The notes under the pieces are model-generated. The model made no database searches. It was not told the DNA's origin and worked only from the letters and a program-made list of their open reading frames with translations. DNA of 64,000 bases, taken from assembly GCA_023957385.1 (NCBI GenBank), contig JAMLGZ010000001.1, positions 792,923 to 856,922 on the forward strand, written 5' to 3'. Each line of letters begins with the position of its first letter. Position 1 is the first letter of the stretch. The translations under genes were made by a program, and so were the position numbers. The stretch is from Brumimicrobium sp. (lineage in GTDB: Bacteria; Bacteroidota; Bacteroidia; Flavobacteriales_D; Crocinitomicaceae). Below, piece after piece: positions 18,036-27,668 of this stretch.

Positions 18036-18105
18036 ACATTTTGTATAATACATTTTGTATAATACATTTTGTATAATACATTTTGTATAATACATTTTGT
18101 ATAAT
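18036..18105 (+). repeat. 14-bp tandem repeat, five perfect copies
   Basis: Five head-to-tail identical copies of ACATTTTGTATAAT end 34 bp before the ATPase start codon. Each unit holds TTTTG and TACATTTTG, close to the -33 and -7 promoter elements of this phylum. Perfect identity among copies suggests recent or ongoing copy-number change. Confidence 0.92.
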
Positions 18106-18139
18106 GTGAATTATATATTATCTTTACGAAAAAAAAACA

Positions 18140-19249
18140 ATGAATCCTTTTTTGATTAATAATTATGTGAGCCCTGATTACTTCTGTGACAGAGAGAAGG
18201 AAACAGAATTTCTTATACGAAACATTAATAATCAGACAAATACAACCTTATTAGCCCAACGTAGGACAGGAAAGTCTGCACTGATAAAACATATATTTTA
18301 TAAACAAAAAAAATCATACAATTGCATTTATATTGATTTATTTCCCAGTCAAAATCTGTCCGACTTCGTAAATCTACTAGCTAATTCTATTTATCAATCG
18401 TATCAAAAGAAAAAAATAGGGCAAAGGTTTATTGATACAATAAAAATGCTACGCCCGGTTTTATCGGTAAATGAGTTGACAGGAAATTTTGAAGTTTCCA
18501 TAGACTTGTCTGAAAGAGGAAACGCAGATAAAACGATAGCCCAGCTATTCACTTATTTAGATGCGCAAGGTGAAAAGTTTGTAATTGCTTTTGATGAGTT
18601 TCAACAAATTTTAAGCTATCCTGAAAAGAATATTGAGGCATTATTACGTACTAGTATTCAGAACATGAGCAATTGTTATTTTATTTTTTGTGGTAGCAAT
18701 ACTCATTTAATGAATGAACTCTTCACGAATAGTAAACGCCCTTTCTATTCAAGCACATCAAATATGACTCTACACAATATTTCTTCAGATAAATATATTC
18801 CTTTTTGTAAAACACATTTTAAACGCTCCAAACGTAGCATTGAAGAGGATGCCATAGTTTTTATTTTGGAAAGTGTCTCTAACCATACCTATTTTGTTCA
18901 GCGGATTTGTCATGAATTATATGCCGATGGGTATTCCAAGATTGGAATTGCTGAAGTTCAAAAAACGATTCAGGGAATTTTATTAAACAATGAAATGATT
19001 TTTTATCAATACAGAAGCTTATTGACTATGTATCAATGGAAACTGTTACAAGCAATTGCATTAGAAGGGAAATTGTTTCAACCGTATGGAAAAGAATTCT
19101 TGCAAAAGCATCAACTAACAGCTACACATGTAAAACGAGCATTAACTGCTCTTATAGGCAAAGATATGGTGTTTCATCACAATACGACTCAACTTCCTTT
19201 TTACGAAGTTCAAGATAAACTATTGGCTTTATGGTTTAAATATCATTAA
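18140..19249 (+). CDS. P-loop ATPase of the archaeal-type ATPase family (AAA/STAND-like)
   Basis: A 369-residue cytosolic ATPase. The N-terminus has the family's short lead NPFLINNYVSPDYFCDREKE, then a Walker A of the form AQRRTGKSAL (39-48), Walker B VIAFDEFQQ (148-155) and a sensor-like FIFCGSNTHLM segment (about 185). The C-terminal third looks like a winged-helix region (ALTALIGKDMVFHH...YEVQDKLLALWFKY). These ATPases occur beside mobile DNA and nucleases in Bacteria and Archaea, with largely unknown roles. It stands alone behind a tandem-repeat promoter region, adjacent to the CRISPR island; a defence role is possible but unproven. Confidence 0.85.
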   Translation: MNPFLINNYVSPDYFCDREKETEFLIRNINNQTNTTLLAQRRTGKSALIKHIFYKQKKSYNCIYIDLFPSQNLSDFVNLLANSIYQSYQKKKIGQRFIDTIKMLRPVLSVNELTGNFEVSIDLSERGNADKTIAQLFTYLDAQGEKFVIAFDEFQQILSYPEKNIEALLRTSIQNMSNCYFIFCGSNTHLMNELFTNSKRPFYSSTSNMTLHNISSDKYIPFCKTHFKRSKRSIEEDAIVFILESVSNHTYFVQRICHELYADGYSKIGIAEVQKTIQGILLNNEMIFYQYRSLLTMYQWKLLQAIALEGKLFQPYGKEFLQKHQLTATHVKRALTALIGKDMVFHHNTTQLPFYEVQDKLLALWFKYH

Positions 19250-19366
19250 AATATATTTTTTTTAATACACATCATAAAATGGTTGACATTCTGAATTAGA
19301 TGTCCACTAATTCTTAATATTTCACTTATTCTTTGAATAAACCCTGTTTATTCCTCTTAAATTTTG

Positions 19367-19374
19367 TATTTTTG
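19367..19374 (+). promoter_or_regulatory. -7 box upstream of thiolase
   Basis: TATTTTTG matches TAnnTTTG and lies 29 bp before the thiolase ATG. No clear -33 element at 17-23 bp spacing. Confidence 0.45.
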
Positions 19375-19403
19375 AACGCGAAAAAAGGAAAAATTATTAA
19401 ATC

Positions 19404-20582
19404 ATGAAAGAAGTATTTATTATATCAGCTGTTCGTACTCCAATTGGTAGCTTTATGGGGAGTTTATCCTCTGTTCCTGCTCCAAAATTAGGTGCTGCAG
19501 CTATTAAGGGTGCAATTGAGCGCGCTAACATCAAAGCAGAGAATATTGATGAGGTGTTTATGGGAAATGTGTTACAGGCAAATGTTGGACAAGCTCCAGC
19601 CCGTCAGGCTGCTTTATTTGCAGGGATTTCAAATCTAGTGCCTTGTACTACGGTAAACAAAGTGTGTGCATCAGGAATGAAAGCAATTGCATTAGGAACA
19701 CAGAGTATTATTGCTGGAGATAACAGTATTGTTGTTGTAGGAGGGATGGAAAACATGAGTAGTGTGCCTCATTATTTAGATGGTAGAAATGGTGTGAAAT
19801 TAGGAAACATGACTGTAGTTGACGGAATGGTGAAAGATGGTTTAACAGATGTTTACAATCAAGTACACATGGGAGTTTGTGCAGATGAATGTGCAACTGA
19901 ATATAGCTTTTCCAGAGAAGATCAGGATAATTTTGCTATTACTTCTTACGAAAGAGCTGCAAAAGCATGGCAAGAGGGAAAATTCAATAATGAAATCGTT
20001 CCAGTGGAGGTTCCACAGAGAAAAGGAGATCCAATTATTGTAAATGAGGATGAGGAGTATAAAAACATTAAGATGGATAAAATTCCACAACTTCGTCCAG
20101 CATTTAGCAAAGAGGGAACTGTAACAGCAGCCAATGCTTCTACTTTAAATGACGGAGCTTCTGCATTAGTATTAGCATCTAAAGAAGCAGTTGAAAAATA
20201 TGGATTAAAACCAATCGCAAAAATTATTGGATACGGTGACGCATCTCAAGATCCTAAGAAGTTTACAACAGCACCAGCTAAGGCTGTACCAGTTGCTTTA
20301 GCAAGAGCTGGAAAATCAGTAAGTGATGTTGATTTCTGGGAATTAAACCAAGCTTTCTCAGTTGTGGGATTAGCAAATACTAAAATTTTAGGATTAGATC
20401 CTGCAAAAGTAGATGTGAACGGTGGAGCTGTTGCTCTTGGTCACCCACTTGGAAATTCAGGTTCTAGAATCATTGTTACCTTAATCAATGTATTAAAACA
20501 AAATGGAGGTAAAATCGGAGCTGCTGGAATCTGTAATGGAGGAGGAGGAGCTTCAGCAATGGTGATTGAAAATATAGATTAA
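19404..20582 (+). CDS. Acetyl-CoA C-acetyltransferase (thiolase)
   Basis: A 392-residue thiolase of the biosynthetic/degradative acetoacetyl-CoA type: condenses two acetyl-CoA or cleaves 3-ketoacyl-CoA. The catalytic set is complete: nucleophile Cys88 (NKVCASGMKA), His347 (LGHPLGNSGSR) and acid/base Cys377 (GICNGGGGASAM). The N-terminal ISAVRTPIGSF is typical. Length equals that of tetrameric thiolases. Monocistronic, ended by a strong symmetric terminator shared with the convergent symporter gene. Cytosolic. Confidence 0.95.
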   Translation: MKEVFIISAVRTPIGSFMGSLSSVPAPKLGAAAIKGAIERANIKAENIDEVFMGNVLQANVGQAPARQAALFAGISNLVPCTTVNKVCASGMKAIALGTQSIIAGDNSIVVVGGMENMSSVPHYLDGRNGVKLGNMTVVDGMVKDGLTDVYNQVHMGVCADECATEYSFSREDQDNFAITSYERAAKAWQEGKFNNEIVPVEVPQRKGDPIIVNEDEEYKNIKMDKIPQLRPAFSKEGTVTAANASTLNDGASALVLASKEAVEKYGLKPIAKIIGYGDASQDPKKFTTAPAKAVPVALARAGKSVSDVDFWELNQAFSVVGLANTKILGLDPAKVDVNGGAVALGHPLGNSGSRIIVTLINVLKQNGGKIGAAGICNGGGGASAMVIENID

Positions 20583-20602
20583 TTTCTATTACTAAAATAT
20601 GT

Positions 20603-20628
20603 AAAAAGGCTACCTAGGTAGCCTTTTT
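20603..20628. terminator. Bidirectional terminator between thiolase and symporter genes
   Basis: AAAAAGGCTACC/GGTAGCCTTTTT around a CTAG-like centre is a near-perfect palindrome with A and T tails, able to terminate both convergent transcripts. Confidence 0.85.
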
Positions 20629-21911
20629 TATTTTGAACCTAATGTATTAGCCATCTGTTCCTTATCTAAATGTTTTTCCCAATTAGAAACTACAACGCAA
20701 GCGACTCCATTTCCAATGACATTAGTAAGTGCTCGAACTTCTGACATAAATTTATCTACACCTAAAATGAGCGTCATACCCGCTACTGGAATTTCTGGTA
20801 CAACAGCAAGCGTGGCTGCTAAAATAATAAAACCAGAACCCGTTACACCAGCCGCTCCTTTGGATGAAAGCATAGCTACTAATAATAGTACCATCATGTG
20901 ACTAAAAGAAAGTTCAATATTACAAGCTTGTGCAATAAAAAGAGCTGCCAGAGTCATATAGATATTGGTTCCATCTAGATTAAAAGAATATCCTGTAGGT
21001 ACAACCAATCCAACAACTCCTTTATCGCACCCCATTTCTTCTAATTTTTTCATTAATCCAGGTAATGCAGGCTCAGAAGAACTTGTCCCTAGAACTAGTA
21101 GAATCTCTTCTCTGATATAATAAAGAAATTTGAAAATATTAAACCCATTGTACCAAGCAACGGAACCTAATATAAAGATGATAAAAGCAAAAGAGGTGAG
21201 ATAAAAGGTAGCCACTAGTTTCCCTAAATAGAATAAGGAATCTAGTCCGTATGCTCCAATAGTGTATGCTATAGCTCCAAATGCACCTATTGGAGCTAAT
21301 TTCATCAATAATTCTACAATCTTGAAAACAGGAATGGTTAATGTTTCTAGGAAATCTATAATGGGTCTACTTTTATCAGCAGTGAGTGCTAGCGCTACTC
21401 CAAAGAGAATGGCAACAAGTAAGACTTGTAGAATAATATCATCCGACATCGGACTAAAGAGAGATTGAGGAATAATATTAAAAACAAAATCAACGATAGA
21501 GTTTTCTTCTGCTCCTTTGATGTATTTACTGATTAATGAACTGTCCAAACTATCAGGATCAATGTTAAAGCCTGCACCTGGTTGCACAAAGTGACTAACA
21601 GTTATCCCGATAACTAAAGCTAAAGTGGAGAAGGTTAAAAAATAAACAAATGCTTTTAATGCAACTCTACCTACTTTTTTGAGGTCATTCATCCCCGCAA
21701 TTCCAGTAGTAATTGTTAAGAAGATAACTGGAGCGATAATCATCTTTACCAACTTAATGAAACCATCTCCTAATGGTTGCATCTTTTTTCCAGAATCCGG
21801 GAAATAATAGCCTAATAACACCCCAATAATGATAGCAAAAATCACCTGAACATAAAGAATCTGGTAAAACTTCTTCTTTTTAGGAGTTTGGGCTTCTAAC
21901 GGAACGTGCAT
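20628..21911 (-). CDS. Dicarboxylate/amino acid:cation symporter (DAACS, GltP/DctA-like)
   Basis: A 427-residue membrane carrier for glutamate/aspartate or C4-dicarboxylates driven by protons or sodium. The family's substrate-binding region is complete: the serine-rich hairpin [14 protein letters not shown], the GYSFNLDGT motif, the reentrant loop [16 protein letters not shown], and the TM8 segment [21 protein letters not shown]. About eight membrane spans plus two hairpins. Substrate preference is not resolved. Convergent to thiolase; the next gene on its strand is 60 bp away and encodes an unrelated lipoprotein. Confidence 0.95.
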   Translation of the reverse strand: MHVPLEAQTPKKKKFYQILYVQVIFAIIIGVLLGYYFPDSGKKMQPLGDGFIKLVKMIIAPVIFLTITTGIAGMNDLKKVGRVALKAFVYFLTFSTLALVIGITVSHFVQPGAGFNIDPDSLDSSLISKYIKGAEENSIVDFVFNIIPQSLFSPMSDDIILQVLLVAILFGVALALTADKSRPIIDFLETLTIPVFKIVELLMKLAPIGAFGAIAYTIGAYGLDSLFYLGKLVATFYLTSFAFIIFILGSVAWYNGFNIFKFLYYIREEILLVLGTSSSEPALPGLMKKLEEMGCDKGVVGLVVPTGYSFNLDGTNIYMTLAALFIAQACNIELSFSHMMVLLLVAMLSSKGAAGVTGSGFIILAATLAVVPEIPVAGMTLILGVDKFMSEVRALTNVIGNGVACVVVSNWEKHLDKEQMANTLGSK

Positions 21912-21974
21912 GGGATTATATTATAAGAATAAAAAAGAACCAACAGAAAATTATTGGTTCTACCTTATGTTTAG

Positions 21975-22472
21975 TTATCTTTTTTGGTAAGACTCAGGTC
22001 CCTTTGTATAAAAGAAGCTTAGGTTCTTATATGTTTTAAAGAATTTATACATCGCATCCGAGGTGTCAAATGTTTCTTCAATATTATCAGTTACTTCTTG
22101 TAATTTGAAGGTATCTGTTGAAGTGAATTCTAATTTGTAGAAATAGTACGTGTCGTTTTGAAACAAATTCAAGAATTTAGTACCATCTATGGTTGTAAAA
22201 TGTGCCTTATAAGAATCTGTTTTATCGTATTCGGCATCACTTTCATTGTATTCAAATTTCTTTACAGAAAAAGTTTTCCCATCAATATCAGCTAATTGAT
22301 AATAATAAGGATGTTCCGAGTCATCTGAAACGCTATACCAGTTACCGAATAGACTAGCATCCACTGCCTCCTTTGCTTCTCCTAAAGATATCGAAGAGCT
22401 ATATGGACAAGCTGTGAAAAGTAAGGTTAAAACAGCAAAAAATGCAGTAAGTAGAAAGGGTTTTCTTTTCAT
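21975..22472 (-). CDS. Hypothetical lipoprotein
   Basis: A 165-residue exported lipoprotein. I chose the ATG at 22472 because it places the signal sequence directly (MKRKPFLLTAFFAVLTLLFTAC, with lipobox LFTAC); an upstream in-frame ATG adds eight polar residues. The mature part begins with a short proline/serine linker and has alternating beta strands with many aspartate and tyrosine residues (SDDSEHPYYYQLADIDGKTF). No recognised domain. Located between the symporter and M16 peptidase genes on the same strand. Confidence 0.78.
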   Translation of the reverse strand: MKRKPFLLTAFFAVLTLLFTACPYSSSISLGEAKEAVDASLFGNWYSVSDDSEHPYYYQLADIDGKTFSVKKFEYNESDAEYDKTDSYKAHFTTIDGTKFLNLFQNDTYYFYKLEFTSTDTFKLQEVTDNIEETFDTSDAMYKFFKTYKNLSFFYTKGPESYQKR

Positions 22473-22557
22473 GATTTTAATTTTAGTTATTATCAAAGAT
22501 ATGGATTTATTGAGAAAAAATACTTTCGTGAATAGAAATATTAATTATAAATTCCGA

Positions 22558-23811
22558 TTATCCCACGGCCACTATAACCATATCTTCCCAGTCTAAATAT
22601 TTTTGGGCGAGTTGTTGAATTTCTTTGGCACTTATTTCATTAATTACTTTCATTAAGTCGTTGTAATATGATAAATTCATTCCAAAGAGTTGAACGGAAA
22701 TGAATCTATCCATCATAGCTTGTGGTCCATCTGATTGTTCCAGGATTTCTCCAATGATATAATTTTTTACCAATGATAATTCGTCTTCTCCAACTAATTC
22801 ATTCTGTAATTTCTTTATTTCCTCTTGAATTGCTTGAATTGTAGCATCTCTATACTTCTTATTTACTTCTGTAGCAATATAGAAATATCCCGATTGCAGA
22901 TTTTGTGAAATGCCTGAATTAATACCATAGGTATAACCTTTATCTTCGCGGATAGAGCTCATTAGACGACTTCCAAAGTATCCTCCTAATATGGTGTTGA
23001 GTACCATAAACTGCTTATAATCTGGCTGGGTTTTATTGAAAAGTACACGCCCTATGCGTATCGCAGTTTGTACTGCACCTTCTTTTTCTTGTATAATCTG
23101 ATTTGGACGATATTGGAAGTTGTAATTTTCAATAGGCTCTTTGTTTGATTTGAATTTTAATGCAAGCTCTTGAATCCTTTGAAGTTCGGAATCAGTTAAC
23201 GCACCAACTATTGTTACGTAGTCTAACCCTTCTAAAATATATTTTTGGTGAAAGGAAATTAAATCTTCTCGTTTAACTCGATCAAAATCTTCAAGATAGG
23301 CTAATCTACCGTATGGATTGTGTTCATAAATGGTATGTATAAATTCTCGTTTTGCAACTGTAGAAACCTTTTCCAAACTTATTTGGAACTTTTTCTTTTT
23401 ATCTTGGATGAGTTGTATGAGTTCTTTTGAATCGAAGTTAACATGTAGGATAGCATCTACCATCATCTCAGTAAGTTGGACAATATATTCTTTTAAGCCA
23501 ACAATGCTAACTGACATTCGTTCGGACATCGCTCCAGTGTCAGTGTATCCACCTAAACTATCGATTTCCTCATTAATTTCTGTACTTGTTTTGGTATCTG
23601 TTCCAGAGAATAACATACTTGCTGTTAATCCAGCGATTAAAGTATTAGTTTGTAAACTACCGGCATTAAATACAAAATCAATCTTTGCTGTTTTTTCTTC
23701 CGTTTTACGAATAGCATATAAAGAAGCATTATTTTCTAAGTGAATTATTTCGGGTTCTTGAAATGAGATACTCGTAATATTCTTTATTTCTGGAGCAATA
23801 GTTCTATCCAT
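22558..23811 (-). CDS. M16 family peptidase-like protein, non-catalytic partner
   Basis: A 417-residue M16-fold protein. The open frame extends further upstream, but the ATG at 23811 overlaps the previous gene's stop (ATGGATAG) and gives MDRTIAPEI, the natural start. The zinc motif HxxEH is absent. The second-half hallmark is present instead: GGYFGSRLMSSIREDKGYTYGINSG (about 280-300), the R/Y pair that binds substrate in M16 partners. Together with the preceding gene it should form a two-subunit peptidase, as in other bacterial M16B pairs. Compartment uncertain: no signal peptide is seen. Confidence 0.9.
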   Translation of the reverse strand: MDRTIAPEIKNITSISFQEPEIIHLENNASLYAIRKTEEKTAKIDFVFNAGSLQTNTLIAGLTASMLFSGTDTKTSTEINEEIDSLGGYTDTGAMSERMSVSIVGLKEYIVQLTEMMVDAILHVNFDSKELIQLIQDKKKKFQISLEKVSTVAKREFIHTIYEHNPYGRLAYLEDFDRVKREDLISFHQKYILEGLDYVTIVGALTDSELQRIQELALKFKSNKEPIENYNFQYRPNQIIQEKEGAVQTAIRIGRVLFNKTQPDYKQFMVLNTILGGYFGSRLMSSIREDKGYTYGINSGISQNLQSGYFYIATEVNKKYRDATIQAIQEEIKKLQNELVGEDELSLVKNYIIGEILEQSDGPQAMMDRFISVQLFGMNLSYYNDLMKVINEISAKEIQQLAQKYLDWEDMVIVAVG

Positions 23812-25048
23812 TTTTTGAAGCTTTAATAATAAGTTGAGAACAGTTTTCTTTTTGGAAGATTTGTTTGGCAACACGTTGAATATCATCTGAATTAATCTTC
23901 TCATAAACCTCTGTTTCTGTATTGATAAGATCAATGTTTCCAATCCATTCATACATGCAGAGTGCCATCGCTTTATTTAAGATTCCTTCTTCTCCAAAAG
24001 TTTTAGCAGTTTTAAATTTGTTAATGATTTTTTTCAACTCTTTTTGTGGAACTAACTTTTCTTTTAATTCATTGAATACTTCCCAAAGAGCATCGTCAAT
24101 TTGTTCTAAAGAGATGTCGTCTGAGGGATGAATGGTAACGATTAATAGTCCAGTATCCATAGATCCCATGATATAGGCATTGATATCGGTAACTAATTCT
24201 AATTCTTTTTTTAATCTCTTGACTAGTCGAGAGGCTTGTCCACGACTTAAAATATCTGAAATTAAATCGGCTTCATTATATCCTTCATCTGTTCGTCCCA
24301 TCATTTTGAATGCATAGACATACAAATCAGATGGAACATCTTGCACGATTGTTTTGGTTCTAAACTCAGTTTGTTTTGGTTCTTGAGGAAGGTTTCTAAC
24401 TTTTTTTTCTCTTGCAGGAATATCATCGTACCATTTTTTAACTAATCTTTTGACTTCATCTAATTCCAAATTCCCTGCGATACATAAAATAGCATTGCCT
24501 GGATGGTAATGTGTGTGAAAAAAGTCTTTTACTTCCTGCATGGAAGCTTCTTCAATGTGTTGGATGTTTTTACCAATTGTAGCCCATTGATATGGATGTG
24601 TAGTATATGCTAAAGGTCTTAATTCCAACCATAAATTCCCATAAGGTTGGTTCAAATAACGCTGTTTAAATTCTTCGATTACGACATTACGTTGCACTTC
24701 TAAACTCTTTTCTGTGAAGGCTAAAGACAGCATGCGGTCACTTTCTAACCATAGTGCTGTTTCTAAATTCTGAGAAGGAACTACGTCATAATAATTGGTG
24801 ATATCATTATTAGTGAATGCATTATTACTACCACCAGCCTTTTGAAGTGGTCCATCAAAATCTGGGATATTTATAGAGCCGCCAAACATTAAATGTTCAA
24901 ATAAATGGGCAAATCCAGTCCTCTCTGGATCTTCGTCACGTGCTCCTACATCGTATAGTGTGTTAACAACGGCTAATGGTGTGCTTGTGTCTTTGTGGAA
25001 AATGACGCGTAATCCGTTATTTAGAGTGAATTTCTCGTATGTTATCAT
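23804..25048 (-). CDS. M16 family zinc metallopeptidase, catalytic subunit
   Basis: A 414-residue insulinase-type peptidase. Inverted zinc motif HLFEH (His48-Glu51-His52) with the flanking GTGFAHLFEHLMFGG-like context; the third zinc ligand is a glutamate about 75 residues later (LEVQRNVVIEEFKQRY). The substrate-binding R/Y pair belongs to the downstream partner. It overlaps that partner by 8 nt and starts within the stop codon of the upstream nitronate monooxygenase-like gene, so the three are translationally coupled. Lacks a signal peptide. Confidence 0.94.
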   Translation of the reverse strand: MITYEKFTLNNGLRVIFHKDTSTPLAVVNTLYDVGARDEDPERTGFAHLFEHLMFGGSINIPDFDGPLQKAGGSNNAFTNNDITNYYDVVPSQNLETALWLESDRMLSLAFTEKSLEVQRNVVIEEFKQRYLNQPYGNLWLELRPLAYTTHPYQWATIGKNIQHIEEASMQEVKDFFHTHYHPGNAILCIAGNLELDEVKRLVKKWYDDIPAREKKVRNLPQEPKQTEFRTKTIVQDVPSDLYVYAFKMMGRTDEGYNEADLISDILSRGQASRLVKRLKKELELVTDINAYIMGSMDTGLLIVTIHPSDDISLEQIDDALWEVFNELKEKLVPQKELKKIINKFKTAKTFGEEGILNKAMALCMYEWIGNIDLINTETEVYEKINSDDIQRVAKQIFQKENCSQLIIKASKNG

Positions 25049-26007
25049 TAAAAATTAAATTTGGAATGTGTGCTTTGATCGGCAAGGGCTTTTTTGTAGT
25101 CTGTAATAATATTTTCAACAATTTGAGCTGCTGGAAGAACTTCATCAATTAATCCTGAAATTTGTCCAATTTCTAGCTCTCCTTCTTCCAAATCACCTTC
25201 AAACATTCCTTTCTTGGCTCTTCCTCTGCCTAGGAGTTGTTCTAAATCTTCTTTGGTTTTACATTGGGCATACGCATCTTGCACCTCTTTGTAAAATTTA
25301 TTTTTGATGAGACGAACAGGTACCAACTCTTTTAGCGTGAGTGCGGTATCTCCGTCTTGTGCTTCTACCACTACTTGTTTGAAATTTGGATGACCAGAAC
25401 TTTCTATAGAAGCGACGAAACGACTTCCAATTTGAACTGCATCAGCGCCTAAATTCATAGCTGCAAGCATTCCAGCGCCTGTTCCAATTCCACCTGCTGC
25501 AATCAGAGGAATACTAATTTCCCTTGCTACCATAGGAATAAGACAGAAGGTAGTAGTTTCATCAATTCCGTTATGTCCCCCAGCTTCAAATCCTTCCGCA
25601 ACAATAGCATCTACTCCAGCTGCTTCAGCTTTTTTTGCAAACTTCACTCCTGGAACGACATGTACTACTTTAATTCCATGATTATGTAGGTGTTCCGTCC
25701 AAGTTTTAGGATTCCCTGCAGAGGTAAAAACAATAGGAACCTTGTATTTGATAATTGTTTCTACATGCTTCTCAATATCTGGATATATTAATGGCAAGTT
25801 CACAGCAAAAGGTTTGTCTGTGGCAGCTTTGCATTTCTGAACATGTTCCTCTAACACCTCTGGATACATGCTTCCAGAGCCAATAATTCCTAATCCACCT
25901 GCATTTGAAACAGCAGCAGCCAATCTCCACCCCGAATTCCAAATCATACCTGCTTGAATCAACGGGTATTGAATCCCAAACAGCTCTGTTATTCTATTTT
26001 TAACCAT
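25048..26007 (-). CDS. Nitronate monooxygenase family protein (NPD/FabK-like)
   Basis: A 319-residue FMN-dependent TIM-barrel protein of the 2-nitropropane dioxygenase family. Evidence: N-terminal FGIQYPLIQAGMIWNSG, the phosphate-binding EGFEAGGHNG turn with the family's catalytic histidine, and PLIAAGGIGTGAGMLAAMNLGADAVQIGSRF. Family members oxidise alkyl nitronates, but many are of unknown function and the FabK enoyl-ACP reductases look similar; the assignment to one activity is not possible here. First gene of the coupled M16 operon, with TAATG overlap to the next. Confidence 0.9.
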   Translation of the reverse strand: MVKNRITELFGIQYPLIQAGMIWNSGWRLAAAVSNAGGLGIIGSGSMYPEVLEEHVQKCKAATDKPFAVNLPLIYPDIEKHVETIIKYKVPIVFTSAGNPKTWTEHLHNHGIKVVHVVPGVKFAKKAEAAGVDAIVAEGFEAGGHNGIDETTTFCLIPMVAREISIPLIAAGGIGTGAGMLAAMNLGADAVQIGSRFVASIESSGHPNFKQVVVEAQDGDTALTLKELVPVRLIKNKFYKEVQDAYAQCKTKEDLEQLLGRGRAKKGMFEGDLEEGELEIGQISGLIDEVLPAAQIVENIITDYKKALADQSTHSKFNF

Positions 26008-26119
26008 GTTTTTATCTTAAAGATGCTAGTTTCAAAACTACTAATTTTTTGCAAATAGGGTAGGGATTGAATAGAAACAAATGATAAATTATCTTAACTT
26101 CGTTGCAATTTCATTTTGA

Positions 26120-27163
26120 GTGGGAAAAGGAATAAAGAAAATAGTCATTGATGTCGCAAAGATTGTATTGCCCTTAGGTGTTGGGGTGTATCTTACTTGG
26201 TATCTTTTTAGTTCAATGGATATAGCCACTAAAACAATCTTTTATGATGCTATAAAACATGCGAATTATTTTTGGATATTCCTAGCTTTGATATTTGCGT
26301 TAGCAAGTCATGTATTACGTGCATATCGTTGGAGATTCATGCTGGAGCCATTGGGTGTCAAACCTAATTTCTGGCATAGATATCATGCGGTTATGATAGG
26401 TTATTTGATGAATTTACTAATTCCTCGTGCTGGGGAAGCTTCTCGTGCTGCCATGTTATATCGTACAGATCGTATTCCTTTTGCAAAAAGTTTTGGAACT
26501 ATCATTGCCGAGCGTGTATTTGATGTAGCAATGACTGGAATTATTTTTTTGTTTGCGATAACAGTTAGTATGGAGGATTTGCTTTCGATAAAGGAAACCG
26601 TTATTAAAAATTCTACCCGAGTGGAAGGTGAAACTGGCAACGGAATTCTCTTTATAATTGGGGGAGTGTTTCTACTTGGTCTGTTTATGCTCATTATCTT
26701 CTGGCTTAAGTCACCCACTTTTAAAGAAAAAATTATACAATTTGTACGTGGAATGTTCAATGGGATCTTTTCTATTTTTAAATCAAAACATCCATTTCAA
26801 TTTCTATTTTACACCTTATTGATTTGGTTGTTTTATCTTATAAACTTCAGTTTATGTTTTAAAGCCTTTGAACAAACTCAAGATTTTCCATTGGAGGGCA
26901 TTTTGGTTGGGTTTATAGCAGGAACTTTCGGTGTTGCATTTACTAATGGAGGAATTGGAGCTTATCCATACTTAGTTGGAATTGTGGTGATGTATTTTAT
27001 TGGAACACAATATGACTCAAAAGAAATGGTAGAAGGTATTGGAAAAGCGTTAGGAATGATTATTTGGTCTTCGCAAACTATTCTACTCATTATTTTAGGA
27101 ATAATTTCATTAATTTTCCTACCGCGAAATTATAATAAGGAGCAAGATGAGAAAATGGGATAA
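26120..27163 (+). CDS. Lysylphosphatidylglycerol synthase-like/flippase family membrane protein (UPF0104)
   Basis: A 347-residue membrane protein with about eight hydrophobic spans, of the LPG synthase transmembrane/YbhN family. Typical: the ASHVLRAYRWRFMLEPLG segment after TM2, LMNLLIPRAGEASRAAMLYR and IIAERVFDVAM, and later FTNGGIGAYPYLVG. It starts with GTG; no better start is near. Members are thought to flip or help move lipids, but none is defined for this subgroup. It overlaps the next gene by 17 nt. Confidence 0.9.
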   Translation: MGKGIKKIVIDVAKIVLPLGVGVYLTWYLFSSMDIATKTIFYDAIKHANYFWIFLALIFALASHVLRAYRWRFMLEPLGVKPNFWHRYHAVMIGYLMNLLIPRAGEASRAAMLYRTDRIPFAKSFGTIIAERVFDVAMTGIIFLFAITVSMEDLLSIKETVIKNSTRVEGETGNGILFIIGGVFLLGLFMLIIFWLKSPTFKEKIIQFVRGMFNGIFSIFKSKHPFQFLFYTLLIWLFYLINFSLCFKAFEQTQDFPLEGILVGFIAGTFGVAFTNGGIGAYPYLVGIVVMYFIGTQYDSKEMVEGIGKALGMIIWSSQTILLIILGIISLIFLPRNYNKEQDEKMG

Positions 27164-27665
27164 GCTACAACGTAAAATAGTTTCATTGGATGAAGCTAAA
27201 ACAATTTTAACATCATGGAAAAACGATGAAAAAATAGTTGGCTTTACCAATGGTTGTTTTGATATCTTACATAGAGGGCATGTTGTGTATTTAGCTAAAG
27301 CTGCATCTCTTTCAGACTATTTAGTTGTTGCAGTAAATTCGGATGATAGCGTGCGTAGGCAAAATAAAGGACCGGAACGCCCCATCAACGATGAAAATTC
27401 AAGAGCTGTCGTTGTCGCTTCATTAGAGGTTGTAGATTTAGTTGTGATTTTTGATGATGACACACCTAAGGATGTTATTGAGTATTTGCTACCAACTATT
27501 TTAGTAAAGGGAGCCGATTACGATGCCCAAGAAACAAATGAAAATAGTAAAAAGTATATTGTTGGGTCTAAAGAAGTGAGAGCAAATGGAGGAGAGGTCT
27601 TTACGATTGACCTGGAAGAGGGGTATTCGACAACCAGTATTGTAGAAAAATTACGAACAAAGTAA
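27147..27665 (+). CDS. D-glycero-beta-D-manno-heptose 1-phosphate adenylyltransferase-like (RfaE2)
   Basis: A 172-residue nucleotidyltransferase corresponding to the C-terminal half of HldE. It shows GFTNGCFDILHRGHVVYL with the HxGH motif (H42-H45), a VAVNSDDSVRRQNKGPERPIN segment and the KGADY element typical of the RfaE domain II. Catalyses ADP-heptose synthesis for lipopolysaccharide core. A separate kinase domain is not in this window, so the pathway partner must be elsewhere. Translationally coupled to the flippase gene (17-nt overlap). Confidence 0.92.
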   Translation: MRKWDKLQRKIVSLDEAKTILTSWKNDEKIVGFTNGCFDILHRGHVVYLAKAASLSDYLVVAVNSDDSVRRQNKGPERPINDENSRAVVVASLEVVDLVVIFDDDTPKDVIEYLLPTILVKGADYDAQETNENSKKYIVGSKEVRANGGEVFTIDLEEGYSTTSIVEKLRTK

Positions 27666-27668
27666 GTC

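Noticed and set aside
23812..23952. 47-residue N-terminal extension of the non-catalytic M16 protein
   Set aside because: It overlaps the coding end of the preceding peptidase gene and lacks any signal or domain; the ATG at 23811 overlaps that gene's stop as expected for coupled genes.
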